DNA from: JAPHTQ01 sp050295975
Lineage (GTDB): Bacteria > Pseudomonadota > Gammaproteobacteria > Thiohalomonadales > Thiohalomonadaceae
DNA length: 64,000 nucleotides
NCBI GenBank assembly: GCA_050295975.1
Contig: JBNKQR010000007.1
Location: 1-64,000, forward strand
Reading direction: 5' to 3'
Part shown: one piece after another, positions 40,936-50,271 of the stretch
How positions within the stretch are numbered: the first letter of the stretch is position 1
Layout: the number at the start of each line of letters is the position of its first letter
Notes under the pieces: model-generated
Told to the model about the DNA's origin: nothing
The model's input: only the letters and a program-made list of their open reading frames with translations
Databases searched by the model: none
Made by a program: the position numbers and the translations under genes

Positions 40936-41835
40936 GTGGCAGCAAAATCCCTGGACAAGATGCTTGCAGAGGTCAAATGGAGTACCCGCCAGCGTCTTCA
41001 ATACATTGAAATCATGGCATTTTATTGTGGTGTGGTGAGCCGCACCGACGTTGCCCGTGCCTTCGGCATCTCCGATGCCGCCGCTACCAAGGACCTGGCC
41101 CAGTACGGAAAACTGGTGCCGGATAACCTGATCTACCGCCAGAGTCACTTCGGTTACGTCCCCGCTCCCGAGTTTTACCCCTGTGTTGCCGACCTTGACC
41201 CAGCCGCGGTACTGCCGATGCTGGCGCTGAACCTGACCGGCATGACCGGCCCCTATGGGGAGCAGCGGGTCTTTAATATCTCTGCTGAATACCTCACCCC
41301 ACCGGCGCGCCTGCCCGACCGGGCGATTACCGCCCAGGTAACCCGCGCCGTGGCGCAGAAGAAAAAGCTACGTATCCACTATCGCTCCCTCTCTGATCGG
41401 GAGAGTGAGCCCTCCCGGATTATTGAACCTCACTCCCTCTGCCACAATGGCCTGCGCTGGCATGTCCGGGCCTATAACGAAGAAACCTTCGACTTCCGCG
41501 ACTTTGTTCTGTCGCGCATCGCCGAGGCGGAGATGCTGGATCTTCCCGCCGAGTCGAGCAGCGAATTCGATGAGGACTGGTCTGAGAGAGTGATGCTTGA
41601 ACTGATCCCCCATCCTGAACTGGCGGAGAAGAAGCGTCTTACCCTGTTGATGGACTACGGTGCGGAGGGGGATGTCATTACCATTGAGGTGCGGCGAGCA
41701 CTGCTCGGCTATCTGCTGCAGCGACTGCGGGTCGATACCAGCCCGGATCACTCCCTCAATCCGAATGCCTATCAGCTCATCGTCGCCAATCGGGATGAGG
41801 TTGAACCGTTTGCCGAGTGGGCATTCCGAATCTAG
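40936..41835 (+). CDS. HTH-WYL transcriptional regulator (BrxR/CapW-like)
   Basis: 299-residue regulator starting at GTG (GAGGAGG 11 bases upstream). It has an N-terminal winged helix-turn-helix (~15-75, RLQYIEIMAFYCGVVSRTDV then FGISDAAATKDLAQY), a WYL domain (~125-210, KKLRIHYRSL and GLRWHVRAYN then FRDFVLSRI) and a C-terminal WCX dimerisation part. This domain order and the start pattern resemble BrxR and CapW, repressors in BREX and CBASS phage-defence operons. Here no defence gene is adjacent: recA lies divergently upstream, and thpR overlaps its stop codon tail to tail. Its ligand is unknown. Confidence 0.85.
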   Translation: MAAKSLDKMLAEVKWSTRQRLQYIEIMAFYCGVVSRTDVARAFGISDAAATKDLAQYGKLVPDNLIYRQSHFGYVPAPEFYPCVADLDPAAVLPMLALNLTGMTGPYGEQRVFNISAEYLTPPARLPDRAITAQVTRAVAQKKKLRIHYRSLSDRESEPSRIIEPHSLCHNGLRWHVRAYNEETFDFRDFVLSRIAEAEMLDLPAESSSEFDEDWSERVMLELIPHPELAEKKRLTLLMDYGAEGDVITIEVRRALLGYLLQRLRVDTSPDHSLNPNAYQLIVANRDEVEPFAEWAFRI

Positions 41836-42359
41836 GGATTAAATTCCCAACGTCTAATCACTCGATAGCGCACGCCCTGGGGCGAACTCTCCGACAGCAC
41901 CAGCACAAAGCCCTCGGCCCGCCACACCATCTCTGGTGCGACCGCCTCGGGTTCACCCAACGCCTTGCGCAGCAGGGTGACGTGGGGCCGATAGGGTCGT
42001 GCGTCGGGAGTTAGGCCGCAATCACGCATGCTCCTCTCCAGCTCAGCGGCCAGATGGAGAAGCTCCGGTGGCACTGAGTCAGGCCCGTACCAGACCACTC
42101 TGGGGTGTTTCCAGAAACCGAAACGGTTCAACCGGATATCGAAGGGGGTGACTCGAATGCTCTCTGCGGCTCCCTCCAGACAGGCCTTCGTCGCGGCATC
42201 AACCTGACCTGGGAAGGCCAGGGTCAGATGCAGGTTATCGGGCACCACCAGCCGCCCGGGTGCATCTGCCATTAGAGAGAGACATTGCTGCAAATCGCTC
42301 CGCACCGAGGCATCGGGCCAGAGGGCAAAAAAGAGACGTTGTGTCGTCTGTTCAGCCAT
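41832..42359 (-). CDS. thpR: RNA 2',3'-cyclic phosphodiesterase ThpR
   Basis: 2H-family phosphoesterase (LigT), 175 residues from the ATG at 42359; a longer upstream reading overlaps pncC and is not family-like. Both catalytic HxT motifs are present: H44-L-T-L and H126-V-T-L. The enzyme opens 2',3'-cyclic phosphate RNA ends and can ligate tRNA half-molecules. It overlaps the pncC stop by 8 nt, so the two are one operon. Its stop codon overlaps the convergent WYL-regulator stop within CTAG. Confidence 0.93.
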   Translation of the reverse strand: MAEQTTQRLFFALWPDASVRSDLQQCLSLMADAPGRLVVPDNLHLTLAFPGQVDAATKACLEGAAESIRVTPFDIRLNRFGFWKHPRVVWYGPDSVPPELLHLAAELERSMRDCGLTPDARPYRPHVTLLRKALGEPEAVAPEMVWRAEGFVLVLSESSPQGVRYRVIRRWEFNP

Positions 42360-42867
42360 CGAGACGGCGCAATATACCCTGCAATCCGTAAAGCACAGAC
42401 TGACGGCGCACTTCCTCGCGATCCCCCTTGAAGTGGCATCGTTCGGCCCAGGTATCGCCATTCTGTAACGCAAAACCAAAGCAGACCATTCCCACAGGCT
42501 TTTCGTCGGTGGCCCCACTGGGCCCGGCGATCCCACTGATGGCTAGCGCCAGATTGGCGCGACTGTTTTGCAACGCCCCACTAGCCATCTCGGCCACCGT
42601 CGCCTCGCTCACTGCGCCGTGTACTGTAAGGGTCCCCTCAGTCACACCAAGCATCTCTTGCTTGGCCTGATTGGTATAGGTGACAAAACCACGCTCGAAC
42701 CACTGGGAACTACCCGCCAGATCGGTACACACCTTGGCCACCCAGCCTCCGGTACACGACTCCGCCACCGCCATCATCCAGCCACTCTCCAGCAGACGCT
42801 CTGCCACCGTTTCAGCAGCGGAACGTAATTCGGAATCAGAGGGCGTTTGCATTGTTGTTGTTCTCAT
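42352..42867 (-). CDS. pncC: Nicotinamide-nucleotide amidohydrolase PncC
   Basis: CinA C-terminal-domain enzyme that deamidates NMN to NaMN in pyridine-nucleotide salvage. It is a stand-alone domain of 171 residues. The active-site block AESCTGGWVAKVCTD is at ~36-50, and it has the following FERGFVTYTNQAK and ISGIAGPSGATDEKPVG loop. The start ATG at 42867 has AAGG five bases upstream; M6 is an alternative. It heads the pncC-thpR operon and is divergent from the small unknown gene at 42911. Confidence 0.93.
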   Translation of the reverse strand: MRTTTMQTPSDSELRSAAETVAERLLESGWMMAVAESCTGGWVAKVCTDLAGSSQWFERGFVTYTNQAKQEMLGVTEGTLTVHGAVSEATVAEMASGALQNSRANLALAISGIAGPSGATDEKPVGMVCFGFALQNGDTWAERCHFKGDREEVRRQSVLYGLQGILRRLDG

Positions 42868-42910
42868 CTAACCTTATCTTTCCTTTCAAATTCAACACTA
42901 TCCAGCACCT

Positions 42911-43264
42911 ATGGAAATCCGCGGCTCTCTTATCCCAGCCTGGCAACCGACATCGGCCAATACGCGCACAGCGACGGAGCAGCGTGACGGAGAGCGCTCG
43001 GCCGCAGCCGAACGCCCGACTGAATCGGGACCGGTTAAGGAATATATCAGCCAGGGCGAAATTGTGCAGGGTAAGGGCGCCGCTGATTACCGTGAGGCAC
43101 TAGCACAGGCCCGCCGGGGAAGAGATGAAAATGGCTCCAGCAGCGCGGCACCCAGCAACGAATCTCAAAAGACCCAGCTGGCACTGGAAGCCTATCGAAG
43201 TAATGCCAACAGCGTCGAGAACGGTGGTGTGGAGTTGCTACCGCGGGTGGACGGTTACGCCTGA
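42911..43264 (+). CDS. Small hypothetical protein
   Basis: 117 residues, not recognised. It is polar, rich in Ala, Ser, Glu and Arg, with no membrane segment or Cys, and probably partly disordered. A conserved-looking stretch PVKEYISQGEIVQGKGAADYREALAQARRG is followed by a linker and a C-terminal ALEAYRSNANSVENGGVELL segment. There is no good Shine-Dalgarno before the ATG. It converges with the small PilZ gene, overlapping its 3' end by 10 nt. Codon usage looks like the neighbours, which favours a real gene, but no function can be stated. Confidence 0.55.
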   Translation: MEIRGSLIPAWQPTSANTRTATEQRDGERSAAAERPTESGPVKEYISQGEIVQGKGAADYREALAQARRGRDENGSSSAAPSNESQKTQLALEAYRSNANSVENGGVELLPRVDGYA

Positions 43265-43584
43265 TCGACTGGATTGGGGTGGATTTTGGTGATCTGTACC
43301 CCGAGCTCAAACCTTCCAGGCTCCAGAGTATCGACCCGTGTGACCACACAGGTCGCCAGCAGTGGTGGAACGATAGCCTGCTCAGGTGCCACGTTGATAT
43401 CCAGTTTGCTCCCCTCTTCCACCTCCACTGAACAGATCACCGACAACCCGGATGCACTCAAATTTTTGGCAATCCCCTGATGCTCCGCCTTCGTTTTATC
43501 GCCCTTGATGGAAAAGCTCATGGGACACTCCAGCGCCATCCGCTGATAGTCCCGCTTCTCTGAATAGTCACCCCTGCTCAGCAT
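43255..43584 (-). CDS. Small PilZ-domain protein
   Basis: 109 residues from the ATG at 43584 (AGGAG seven bases upstream); an ATG two codons earlier sits too close to the RBS, and a longer frame runs over the mutS start. It is a single PilZ domain with both c-di-GMP-binding elements: R11-D-Y-Q-R15, and the following N-x-S-x-x-G in KNLSASGLSV. Its output partner is unknown. It is divergent from mutS with a ~130-nt shared upstream region. Confidence 0.85.
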   Translation of the reverse strand: MLSRGDYSEKRDYQRMALECPMSFSIKGDKTKAEHQGIAKNLSASGLSVICSVEVEEGSKLDINVAPEQAIVPPLLATCVVTRVDTLEPGRFELGVQITKIHPNPVDQA

Positions 43585-43713
43585 TGTCATTCTCCTTGGC
43601 AGTGTCTTTCTCATAGGTAGCAAACCCCTACCCGGCCCGCAAGCTCTCTCATCACACTTTCTACAGCGTAGCTTCCCTGGCCCGGAAATGCGCTTTTCCG
43701 ATACACTGCACAG

Positions 43714-46281
43714 ATGAACCAGGCCACCCTGAACAGCACCGCCCCGGTCGGGCACACCCCAATGATGCGGCAGTTTCTGCGAATCAAGGCAGAGTATCCG
43801 CATATGCTGCTGTTTTATCGCATGGGCGACTTCTACGAACTCTTCTATGACGACGCCCGCCGCGCCGCAGAACTACTCGATATCACACTCACTGCCCGCG
43901 GTGCCTCAGCGGGTGAACCGATCCCCATGGCCGGTGTGCCCTATCACGCGGTAGAGGGCTACCTGGCTCGTCTGATCCGCCTGGGACAATCGGTGGCCAT
44001 CTGCGAGCAGATCGGCGACCCAGCTACCAGCAAAGGACCGGTTGAGCGTCAGGTGGTACGCATCGTGACTCCCGGCACTGTCACCGACGAGGCCCTGCTG
44101 GAGGAGCGACGAGACAATCTGATCAGCGCCATCGCTGCCCACGGTGACCGCTTCGGTCTCGCCACTCTCGACCTGACCAGTGGCCGTTTTGTGGTCCAGG
44201 AACTGTGCGGTGAGGAGGCTCTCGCATCGGAACTGGAACGGCTCTTCCCGGCAGAACTTCTGCTGGCAGAAGGGACAGAGGTGAGTAGCAGCGCCAGCCT
44301 GAAAAAACTGCCGCCATGGCACTTCGAACGAGAGAGTGCCGAGCGCCTGCTTACGGCTCAGTTCGGCACCCGCGACCTGAGTGGTTTCGGCTGTAACGAG
44401 ATGGCGTTGGCCATCGGTGCCGCCGGGGCGCTGCTGCAATATGTGCAGGACACCCAGCGCACCGCTCTGCCCCATCTGCGCGGGCTGACAGTTGAACAGC
44501 GCGACGATGCCCTGCTACTCGACGCTGCCAGCCGCCGCAACCTGGAACTGGAACACCATCTGGGTGGCGACCATCGGCGCACCCTGGCCGGAGTAATGGA
44601 CAACACCGCCACCCCCATGGGCAGCCGTCTGCTACGCCGCTGGCTCAACCGTCCGCTACGTGACCGGCAACGACTCTTCGCCCGTCAGCAGGCCATTGCT
44701 ATCTTACTGGAGCAGGATCTGTTTGAGGCGCTACGCGAACAGCTGCGTGGCATTGGGGATATCGAACGCATCCTCAGCCGTATCGCCCTCAAATCGGCAC
44801 GCCCCCGCGACCTCACCCGCCTGCGCGATGCCCTGGGCCGACTGCCCGCACTACACCAACTGCTGCGTGACACCGAATCACCGCTACTGAATGAACTGCT
44901 GCAGCGCATCGCCAGCTGGCCAGAGATCCACTCCCTGCTGCAACGGGCGGTGATCGAAGAGCCGCCGCAGTTGATCCGCGATGGCGGGGTGATCGCCACG
45001 GGGTTCGACAAGGAGCTGGATGAACTGCGTGCCATTCGCGAGAACGCCGCCCAGTTCCTGCTCGATCTTGAGCAGCGCGAACGGGAACGTAGTGGCATCT
45101 CCACCCTCAAGGTGAGCTACAACCGGGTTCACGGTTACTACATCGAGGTGAGTCGGGCACAGAGCGACAAGGTGCCGGAGGATTACCAACGCCGCCAGAC
45201 CCTTAAGGCAGCCGAACGCTACATCACCCCGGAGCTGAAAGCGTTTGAGGATAAGGCGCTCTCTGCCGCCGAGCGTGCCCTGGCACGGGAAAAACACCTC
45301 TACGAACAACTTCTGGTCACCCTCTGTGATGAGTTGGGCGGACTGCAGGAGAGCGCCGCCGCTTTGGCAGAACTCGACGCCATCAATAACCTGGCGGAAC
45401 GGGCCGATGCGCTTGAACTGGTACAACCGGAACTCACCGATGAGAGCGGCCTCGATATTCGTGGCGGACGCCACCTGGTAGTCGAACAGATGCTCGATGA
45501 CCCCTTCGTGCCCAATGATATTAGGTTTAATGACGACCGACGTATGTTGATCGTCACCGGTCCCAATATGGGCGGCAAATCGACCTACATGCGTCAGACC
45601 GCCCTGATCGTGCTGCTGGCCCATATCGGCAGTTTTATTCCTGCGAGCAGCGCCCGTATCGGCCGCTTCGATCGCATTTTCACTCGCATAGGCGCCTCGG
45701 ACGATCTGGCCACCGGCCGCTCCACCTTCATGGTAGAGATGACCGAGACCGCCAACATCCTCAATAACGCCACGGCGCAGAGTCTGGTGCTGATGGATGA
45801 GATCGGCCGTGGCACCTCCACCTTCGACGGCATGTCACTGGCCTGGGCCTGCGCCTGCCATCTCGCACGGCAACTGCGCGCCTTTACTCTCTTCGCCACC
45901 CATTACTTTGAACTAACCGCCCTGCCGGAGAGTCTCGACGGTGTGGCCAATGTCCATCTGGATGCGACCGAGCACGGTGAGGAGATCATCTTCCTGCACA
46001 GCGTTAAGGAGGGGCCGGCCAATCAGAGCTATGGTTTACAGGTGGCACGGCTGGCCGGGGTTCCTCGCGAGGTGGTGGCACTGGCAAAGGAGAAACTGAT
46101 CGCACTGGAAAATAGCAGCGCTGAGGCGGCGGACCTTACCGCGACGGATCACCAGATGGGGCTGTTCCAGACTGAAGCGGATCCGCTACATGATGCACTG
46201 GAAGAGTTGGACCCGGACAGCCTCACTCCCAAAGAGGCACTGGAACAGCTTTATCGACTCAAGGGATTGGTGAAAAAATAG
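43714..46281 (+). CDS. mutS: DNA mismatch repair protein MutS
   Basis: Recognises base mismatches and small loops. The 855-residue protein shows the mismatch-recognition Phe-x-Glu pocket in MGDFYELFYDDA near residue 32-43, connector and lever domains, Walker A TGPNMGGKST at ~615-624, Walker B LVLMDEIGRGTSTFDG, and the C-terminal tetramerisation tail ending in EALEQLYRLKGLVKK. It is complete with no missing motif. It is followed by sixA 63 nt later. Confidence 0.98.
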   Translation: MNQATLNSTAPVGHTPMMRQFLRIKAEYPHMLLFYRMGDFYELFYDDARRAAELLDITLTARGASAGEPIPMAGVPYHAVEGYLARLIRLGQSVAICEQIGDPATSKGPVERQVVRIVTPGTVTDEALLEERRDNLISAIAAHGDRFGLATLDLTSGRFVVQELCGEEALASELERLFPAELLLAEGTEVSSSASLKKLPPWHFERESAERLLTAQFGTRDLSGFGCNEMALAIGAAGALLQYVQDTQRTALPHLRGLTVEQRDDALLLDAASRRNLELEHHLGGDHRRTLAGVMDNTATPMGSRLLRRWLNRPLRDRQRLFARQQAIAILLEQDLFEALREQLRGIGDIERILSRIALKSARPRDLTRLRDALGRLPALHQLLRDTESPLLNELLQRIASWPEIHSLLQRAVIEEPPQLIRDGGVIATGFDKELDELRAIRENAAQFLLDLEQRERERSGISTLKVSYNRVHGYYIEVSRAQSDKVPEDYQRRQTLKAAERYITPELKAFEDKALSAAERALAREKHLYEQLLVTLCDELGGLQESAAALAELDAINNLAERADALELVQPELTDESGLDIRGGRHLVVEQMLDDPFVPNDIRFNDDRRMLIVTGPNMGGKSTYMRQTALIVLLAHIGSFIPASSARIGRFDRIFTRIGASDDLATGRSTFMVEMTETANILNNATAQSLVLMDEIGRGTSTFDGMSLAWACACHLARQLRAFTLFATHYFELTALPESLDGVANVHLDATEHGEEIIFLHSVKEGPANQSYGLQVARLAGVPREVVALAKEKLIALENSSAEAADLTATDHQMGLFQTEADPLHDALEELDPDSLTPKEALEQLYRLKGLVKK

Positions 46282-46344
46282 GGTCACAACTGGGCTGTAC
46301 CGTATCGGTTTCTCACTCACCTTAAGAGAAAAGGAAGCAAGGAA

Positions 46345-46851
46345 ATGCTACAGCTACTTATCCTCCGCCACGCCATCGCCCTGGATCGGGACGAAGCCGA
46401 TGCCCTCTCCCTCAACGACTTCGAACGCCCCCTCACCGACAAAGGCCGCGAGCGGATGGAGCAGGTCGCCGCAGGCATCAGCCGCTCTATCACTGAACCG
46501 GCGCTCATCCTTAGCAGTCCGCTGCTGCGTGCACGTCAAACCGCCGAAATCCTCGCCGCGCAATACGAGGCGGTCGAGATAAACATCATCGAGGAACTCG
46601 CCCCCGGCCACTCGTTGCACCAGCTCATCGCCGTGCTGCAAAAGCAGCAGGTCACCGCCCCGCTGGTGATCGTTGGTCACGAACCCTCGCTCAGTAGCTT
46701 TGCCGGTCTACTGCTCTGTGGCAAACCGTTCAGCCCACTGCAACTGAAGAAGGGTGGTGCGGCACTCATTGAGTTCAACCAGCGTATCGACAGTGGCTGT
46801 GGCAACCTGCTCTGGTTGATGACGCCACGATTGCTGCGTGGTCGAGACTAA
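46345..46851 (+). CDS. sixA: Phosphohistidine phosphatase SixA
   Basis: Histidine-phosphatase superfamily member, 168 residues. The catalytic RHA motif (LILRHAIA, His9) is followed by the typical ERPLTDKGRERM block and the second His in VIVGHEPSLSSF. SixA removes phosphate from His of HPt-type proteins and the nitrogen phosphotransferase system. The longer acidic insert (DRDEADALS) near residue 15 is common in gammaproteobacteria. It lies between mutS and the addB-like gene. Confidence 0.92.
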   Translation: MLQLLILRHAIALDRDEADALSLNDFERPLTDKGRERMEQVAAGISRSITEPALILSSPLLRARQTAEILAAQYEAVEINIIEELAPGHSLHQLIAVLQKQQVTAPLVIVGHEPSLSSFAGLLLCGKPFSPLQLKKGGAALIEFNQRIDSGCGNLLWLMTPRLLRGRD

Positions 46852-46912
46852 AAGGCAACCTTTTCTGTGCATGTGTTTTAATAGGCACAATTCATAACAA
46901 CCGAATCTGCCG

Positions 46913-49843
46913 GTGACCCCTGAGACCTCAACAACCAGCCGTCTGAACCTGCTGCCCTTCGACGTCGATCCACTCGAAGTGCTGGCGCAGCAGATCCTGC
47001 GCGACAACAGCGAACAGCTGCCACGGCTGGAGCAGGTTACCGTCCTGCTCCCTGACGGCAGTGATGCACCACGCCTGCGACATCAGCTACTGCAGCAGGC
47101 AGAAGAACTGGGGCATCCTGCGCTACTGGGACCGCGCATACTCGGCTGGCGTAACTGGCTGGCTGAGATCCCACTTACCGAGAGTGCCGGCATCAGCGAA
47201 TATCGCCGCGAACTGATCCTGGTTCAGGCCCTGCATAAACACAGCACGCTTTTTGGAGCTGCCAACCATTGGGCCCTGGCAGAGAGCCTGCTGCAACTCT
47301 TCGACGAAATGACCCTTAACAAGGTTGGTCTGCCTGAGAACGAAGAGGAGTTCCAGCGTCGCGTGGCGGGCGCCTATGGCCTTGGCAAACGTTCCCTCGG
47401 TGCCATGGAGCGGGAGGCGCAGCTGGTACACACCCTCTGGCGTGCCTGGCACCAGGAACTGAAGCAACGGGGTTTACTGGATCACAACACCCGCTACCTG
47501 ATGCAACTTGCCGCCAGTCTCAACCAGGAACTGGAACACCCTCTCTATCTACTTGCCCAGACAACTAGCAACAGGGCTGAACGCGAGTGGCTCGCTGCCT
47601 TAGCTGAAAAGGGATCAGTACACCTGCTTCTTCAAGGCCACAACAACGATACCGCCGAAGAGCCACTATTCCATCCCCACGCACCGCTGCGACAACTGCT
47701 TCGGGTGCTGAGTCATGATGCGCTCTGTTGTCGCGGCACCAGCGATTACAGTCGCATGCTCGACACCCTCTTCGCCCCGCCGAACGAGGCACCACTACGA
47801 CAACGGGCCAAACACTTTTCCAGTGAAGTCTCCACTTCACCGCTACAGGGACGCCTGGCGGTATATCCTGCCAACGATGACGAAGATGAGGCCCGAGCGG
47901 TTGAGCTGCAGGTAAGACGCTGGCTTCTGCAAGGGAAACAGCGCATCGGCATTGTCAGCGACAATCGTCGCCTCGCCCGGCGCCTGCGTGCGCTGCTGGA
48001 ACGGGCCAACGTCCCGGTACAGGACGCCGCCGGCTGGGCTCTCTCCACTACCAGTGCCGCGGCAATCCTCGAACGCTGGTTACAGTGTATCGAAGAGGAT
48101 TTTCCACATCGCGCCATGCTCGACCTGCTGAAATCCCCCTTCTTCTGTGAGCCTGCGGTACGTGAGACCCATCTCACCGAGGTCTATCTGCTGGAGCGGG
48201 ATATCGTGTTGCACGAAAACATCGGCAGCGGACTCAAGCGCTACCGGCAAAATCTGAAATACCGTCAACGCCGTCTGCCCGCAGATCTGGCTACGAGACT
48301 CAATCCCGTGGATGCCCTGTTGGAGCGACTTCAGCAGGCAGCACTGCCGTTACAGAAATTCTTGCAGGGTCGACCCCATGATGCCGCAGTGCTGTTACAA
48401 CAACTCCAGCAGAGTCTGGAAACATTGGGCGTGACAGCTCAACTGAGTGACGACGAGGCAGGCATGCGCCTGCTCGAAGAGCTACAGAAAATGGAACAGG
48501 CTGCCGCGGGAGAGAAGCATGCTATGACCTGGCTGGAGTTCCACAACTGGCTGGGACGTAGCCTGGAGCGCTACGATTTCAAACCCGCCACCCCTGCCCA
48601 GCCGGTTGTGTTGATGGAGCTAGCGAAGAGTCTACCGGGACGTTTCGATGCCCTGATCATCGCCTCGGCAGAGCGAGACCAAATGCCAGGAGCTGCACCG
48701 GGTACCCCGTTCTTCAACGATGCGGTACGTCATGAACTGGGGCTACCGATAGCCGATGAACTACTTGCTCTTCGCTTCTACCATTTTCGTCGCCTTCTTG
48801 AGGCTGCACCGACACTCCTTATCACCCACTGCGTTCAGCGGGATGGCGAGGAGATACTGCCCAGTCCGTGGCTGGAGCTACTGCTTGCCTTCCAGCAGTT
48901 GGCCTACCAGGAAAAACCCGATGACCTGCAGTTGAAACAACTGCTCCGCGAGGAAGAGAGCGCGGTGGTACAACGTCGTCCACTTCCACAGCAGAGCGAA
49001 ATGCCACAACCCGCCCTGCCGCCTGAACTGGTACCGAAAAGATACTCCGCCAGTGCCTACCAGCAGTTGATGGATTGCCCCTATCAGTTCTTCGCCGCAC
49101 GGGGGCTGGGGCTGGCACCGACGGATGCGATCCGCGAAGCGCTGGAAAAATCGGACTACGGCGAGCGGGTTCATCGCTGCCTGCAGGCCCTTCACGGTGG
49201 AGTAGACAATCTCCCTGGGCCGTTCACGGGTAAATGGGAAGCCAAACGTCGTGATGAGGCCATCACCTTGCTGGAGCAGATCAGCGATGCGGTATTCGCC
49301 CGGGATCTGGAGGATAACTTTCTCCACCGTGGCTGGTTACAACGTTGGAAACAGCACATTCCCGAGTATATCGACTGGCAAATGCAGCGTGCCGAACAGT
49401 GGCAGGTGGCGTCGGTAGAGCAGCAGCTAGAGCAGTCGCAGACCGTACCTGGTATCACTCTGCATGGGCGGCTGGATCGTTGCGACTCCGACGGTACACA
49501 ACAGGCGATTATCGACTACAAAACTGGTAGCTATGCGGATGCCGACAGCGTCAGTAGTGGCGAGGCGGTACAACTCCCTTACTATGCCCTGCTCGCTTCA
49601 TCAGGCGAACTACCCGTGGCACGGGTGGAATACCTGTCACTGGATGCGGTGAAGATCAGCGGGCGAACAGTAATGGAGGGAGATGAACTGGAAAGCCTGA
49701 CACGGCAGGTCGGTGACAGATTAGGGACGTTACATGAAGAGATGCTAACTGGCACCAAACTTCCTGCCTGGGGTGCCGAACAGAAATGTAGTTACTGTCG
49801 TTTCAGCGGTGTCTGCCGTCGGGAAATATGGCTGGAAAATTAA
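46913..49843 (+). CDS. AddB-like PD-(D/E)XK exonuclease subunit
   Basis: 976-residue protein starting at GTG. The N-terminal two thirds are an inactivated UvrD/AddB-like helicase fold, without any GxGKT Walker A. The C-terminal RecB-type nuclease (~720-976) has GRLDRCDSD...AIIDYKTGSY at ~850-872 and four cysteines (about 722, 959, 962, 968) in MDCPYQFFAARG and CSYCRFSGVC, the Fe-S cluster pattern of AddB. It very likely partners the AddA-like gene downstream in double-strand-break end processing in place of RecBCD. It belongs to the group called 'probable DNA repair protein', so I leave the symbol empty. Confidence 0.88.
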   Translation: MTPETSTTSRLNLLPFDVDPLEVLAQQILRDNSEQLPRLEQVTVLLPDGSDAPRLRHQLLQQAEELGHPALLGPRILGWRNWLAEIPLTESAGISEYRRELILVQALHKHSTLFGAANHWALAESLLQLFDEMTLNKVGLPENEEEFQRRVAGAYGLGKRSLGAMEREAQLVHTLWRAWHQELKQRGLLDHNTRYLMQLAASLNQELEHPLYLLAQTTSNRAEREWLAALAEKGSVHLLLQGHNNDTAEEPLFHPHAPLRQLLRVLSHDALCCRGTSDYSRMLDTLFAPPNEAPLRQRAKHFSSEVSTSPLQGRLAVYPANDDEDEARAVELQVRRWLLQGKQRIGIVSDNRRLARRLRALLERANVPVQDAAGWALSTTSAAAILERWLQCIEEDFPHRAMLDLLKSPFFCEPAVRETHLTEVYLLERDIVLHENIGSGLKRYRQNLKYRQRRLPADLATRLNPVDALLERLQQAALPLQKFLQGRPHDAAVLLQQLQQSLETLGVTAQLSDDEAGMRLLEELQKMEQAAAGEKHAMTWLEFHNWLGRSLERYDFKPATPAQPVVLMELAKSLPGRFDALIIASAERDQMPGAAPGTPFFNDAVRHELGLPIADELLALRFYHFRRLLEAAPTLLITHCVQRDGEEILPSPWLELLLAFQQLAYQEKPDDLQLKQLLREEESAVVQRRPLPQQSEMPQPALPPELVPKRYSASAYQQLMDCPYQFFAARGLGLAPTDAIREALEKSDYGERVHRCLQALHGGVDNLPGPFTGKWEAKRRDEAITLLEQISDAVFARDLEDNFLHRGWLQRWKQHIPEYIDWQMQRAEQWQVASVEQQLEQSQTVPGITLHGRLDRCDSDGTQQAIIDYKTGSYADADSVSSGEAVQLPYYALLASSGELPVARVEYLSLDAVKISGRTVMEGDELESLTRQVGDRLGTLHEEMLTGTKLPAWGAEQKCSYCRFSGVCRREIWLEN

Positions 49844-49845
49844 AA

Positions 49846-49871
49846 GGGCGGTCAGTTTTCACTGACCGCCC
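49846..49871 (+). terminator. Terminator after the AddB-like gene
   Basis: Perfect 10-bp stem GGGCGGTCAG/CTGACCGCCC with a TTTTCA loop, starting 3 nt after the stop codon. The tract after it is not U-rich. It implies that the AddA-like gene, ~400 nt further on, has its own promoter. Confidence 0.62.
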
Positions 49872-49981
49872 GAGACGTTATTCCTTATGGGCATCCATGC
49901 CACGGGTTTTCATCCTGAATACCCTGTCCCTGAAGGAAATCCTCTGTCCGAAACTTGTAGTTCCCTGTAAGCCTCCGTGCT

Positions 49982-49996
49982 GCCGCATCCTGCGGC
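49982..49996. repeat. Hairpin in the addB-addA gap
   Basis: GCCGCA-TCC-TGCGGC, a 6-bp triloop hairpin. The whole 49872-50183 stretch shows no convincing gene. Short frames on both strands there have no family features, and the DNA has a repeat-like character (CCCTGTA near 49960 and its complement TACAGGG near 50085). Confidence 0.35.
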
Positions 49997-50189
49997 GAGC
50001 AAACCATCCATGCGTAACGTTCCGTGTTCTTGCTATGAAGAGTACTACTTCAGGCTTTTCCGACAACCGGCCTACAACGCTCCCTACAGGGTCTACTGAA
50101 TGTGCGTTGGAGTAAAATCAACTTGAATAACAAGAACTTAACAAGAGCCGACAAACACGCACACCGTCTTTGGTGGACACGATTTGACA

Positions 50190-50219
50190 GATATCTCCTA
50201 CACAGAAATAGGATATATC
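50190..50219. promoter_or_regulatory. Inverted repeat upstream of the AddA-like gene
   Basis: GATATCTCCTA (50190-50200) and TAGGATATATC (50209-50219) are inverted copies with one mismatch and an 8-nt spacer, about 55 nt before the start codon. A TTGACA sits at 50184-50189 immediately before it. The arrangement looks like a promoter with an operator, but no good -10 at normal spacing is evident. Confidence 0.4.
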
Positions 50220-50271
50220 CTACAAGGCCGGCGCTGTTTACCCTGCCAATTCGGGCCAGTATCCTCTCACC

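Noticed and set aside
44884..45624. 246-codon minus-strand frame inside mutS
   Set aside because: Antisense to conserved MutS core; composition is that of a mirrored frame.
49828..50115. Short frames on both strands downstream of the AddB-like gene
   Set aside because: The first begins inside the preceding gene, and the 62-codon minus frame has no family features. The strip is better described as non-coding repeat-like DNA.
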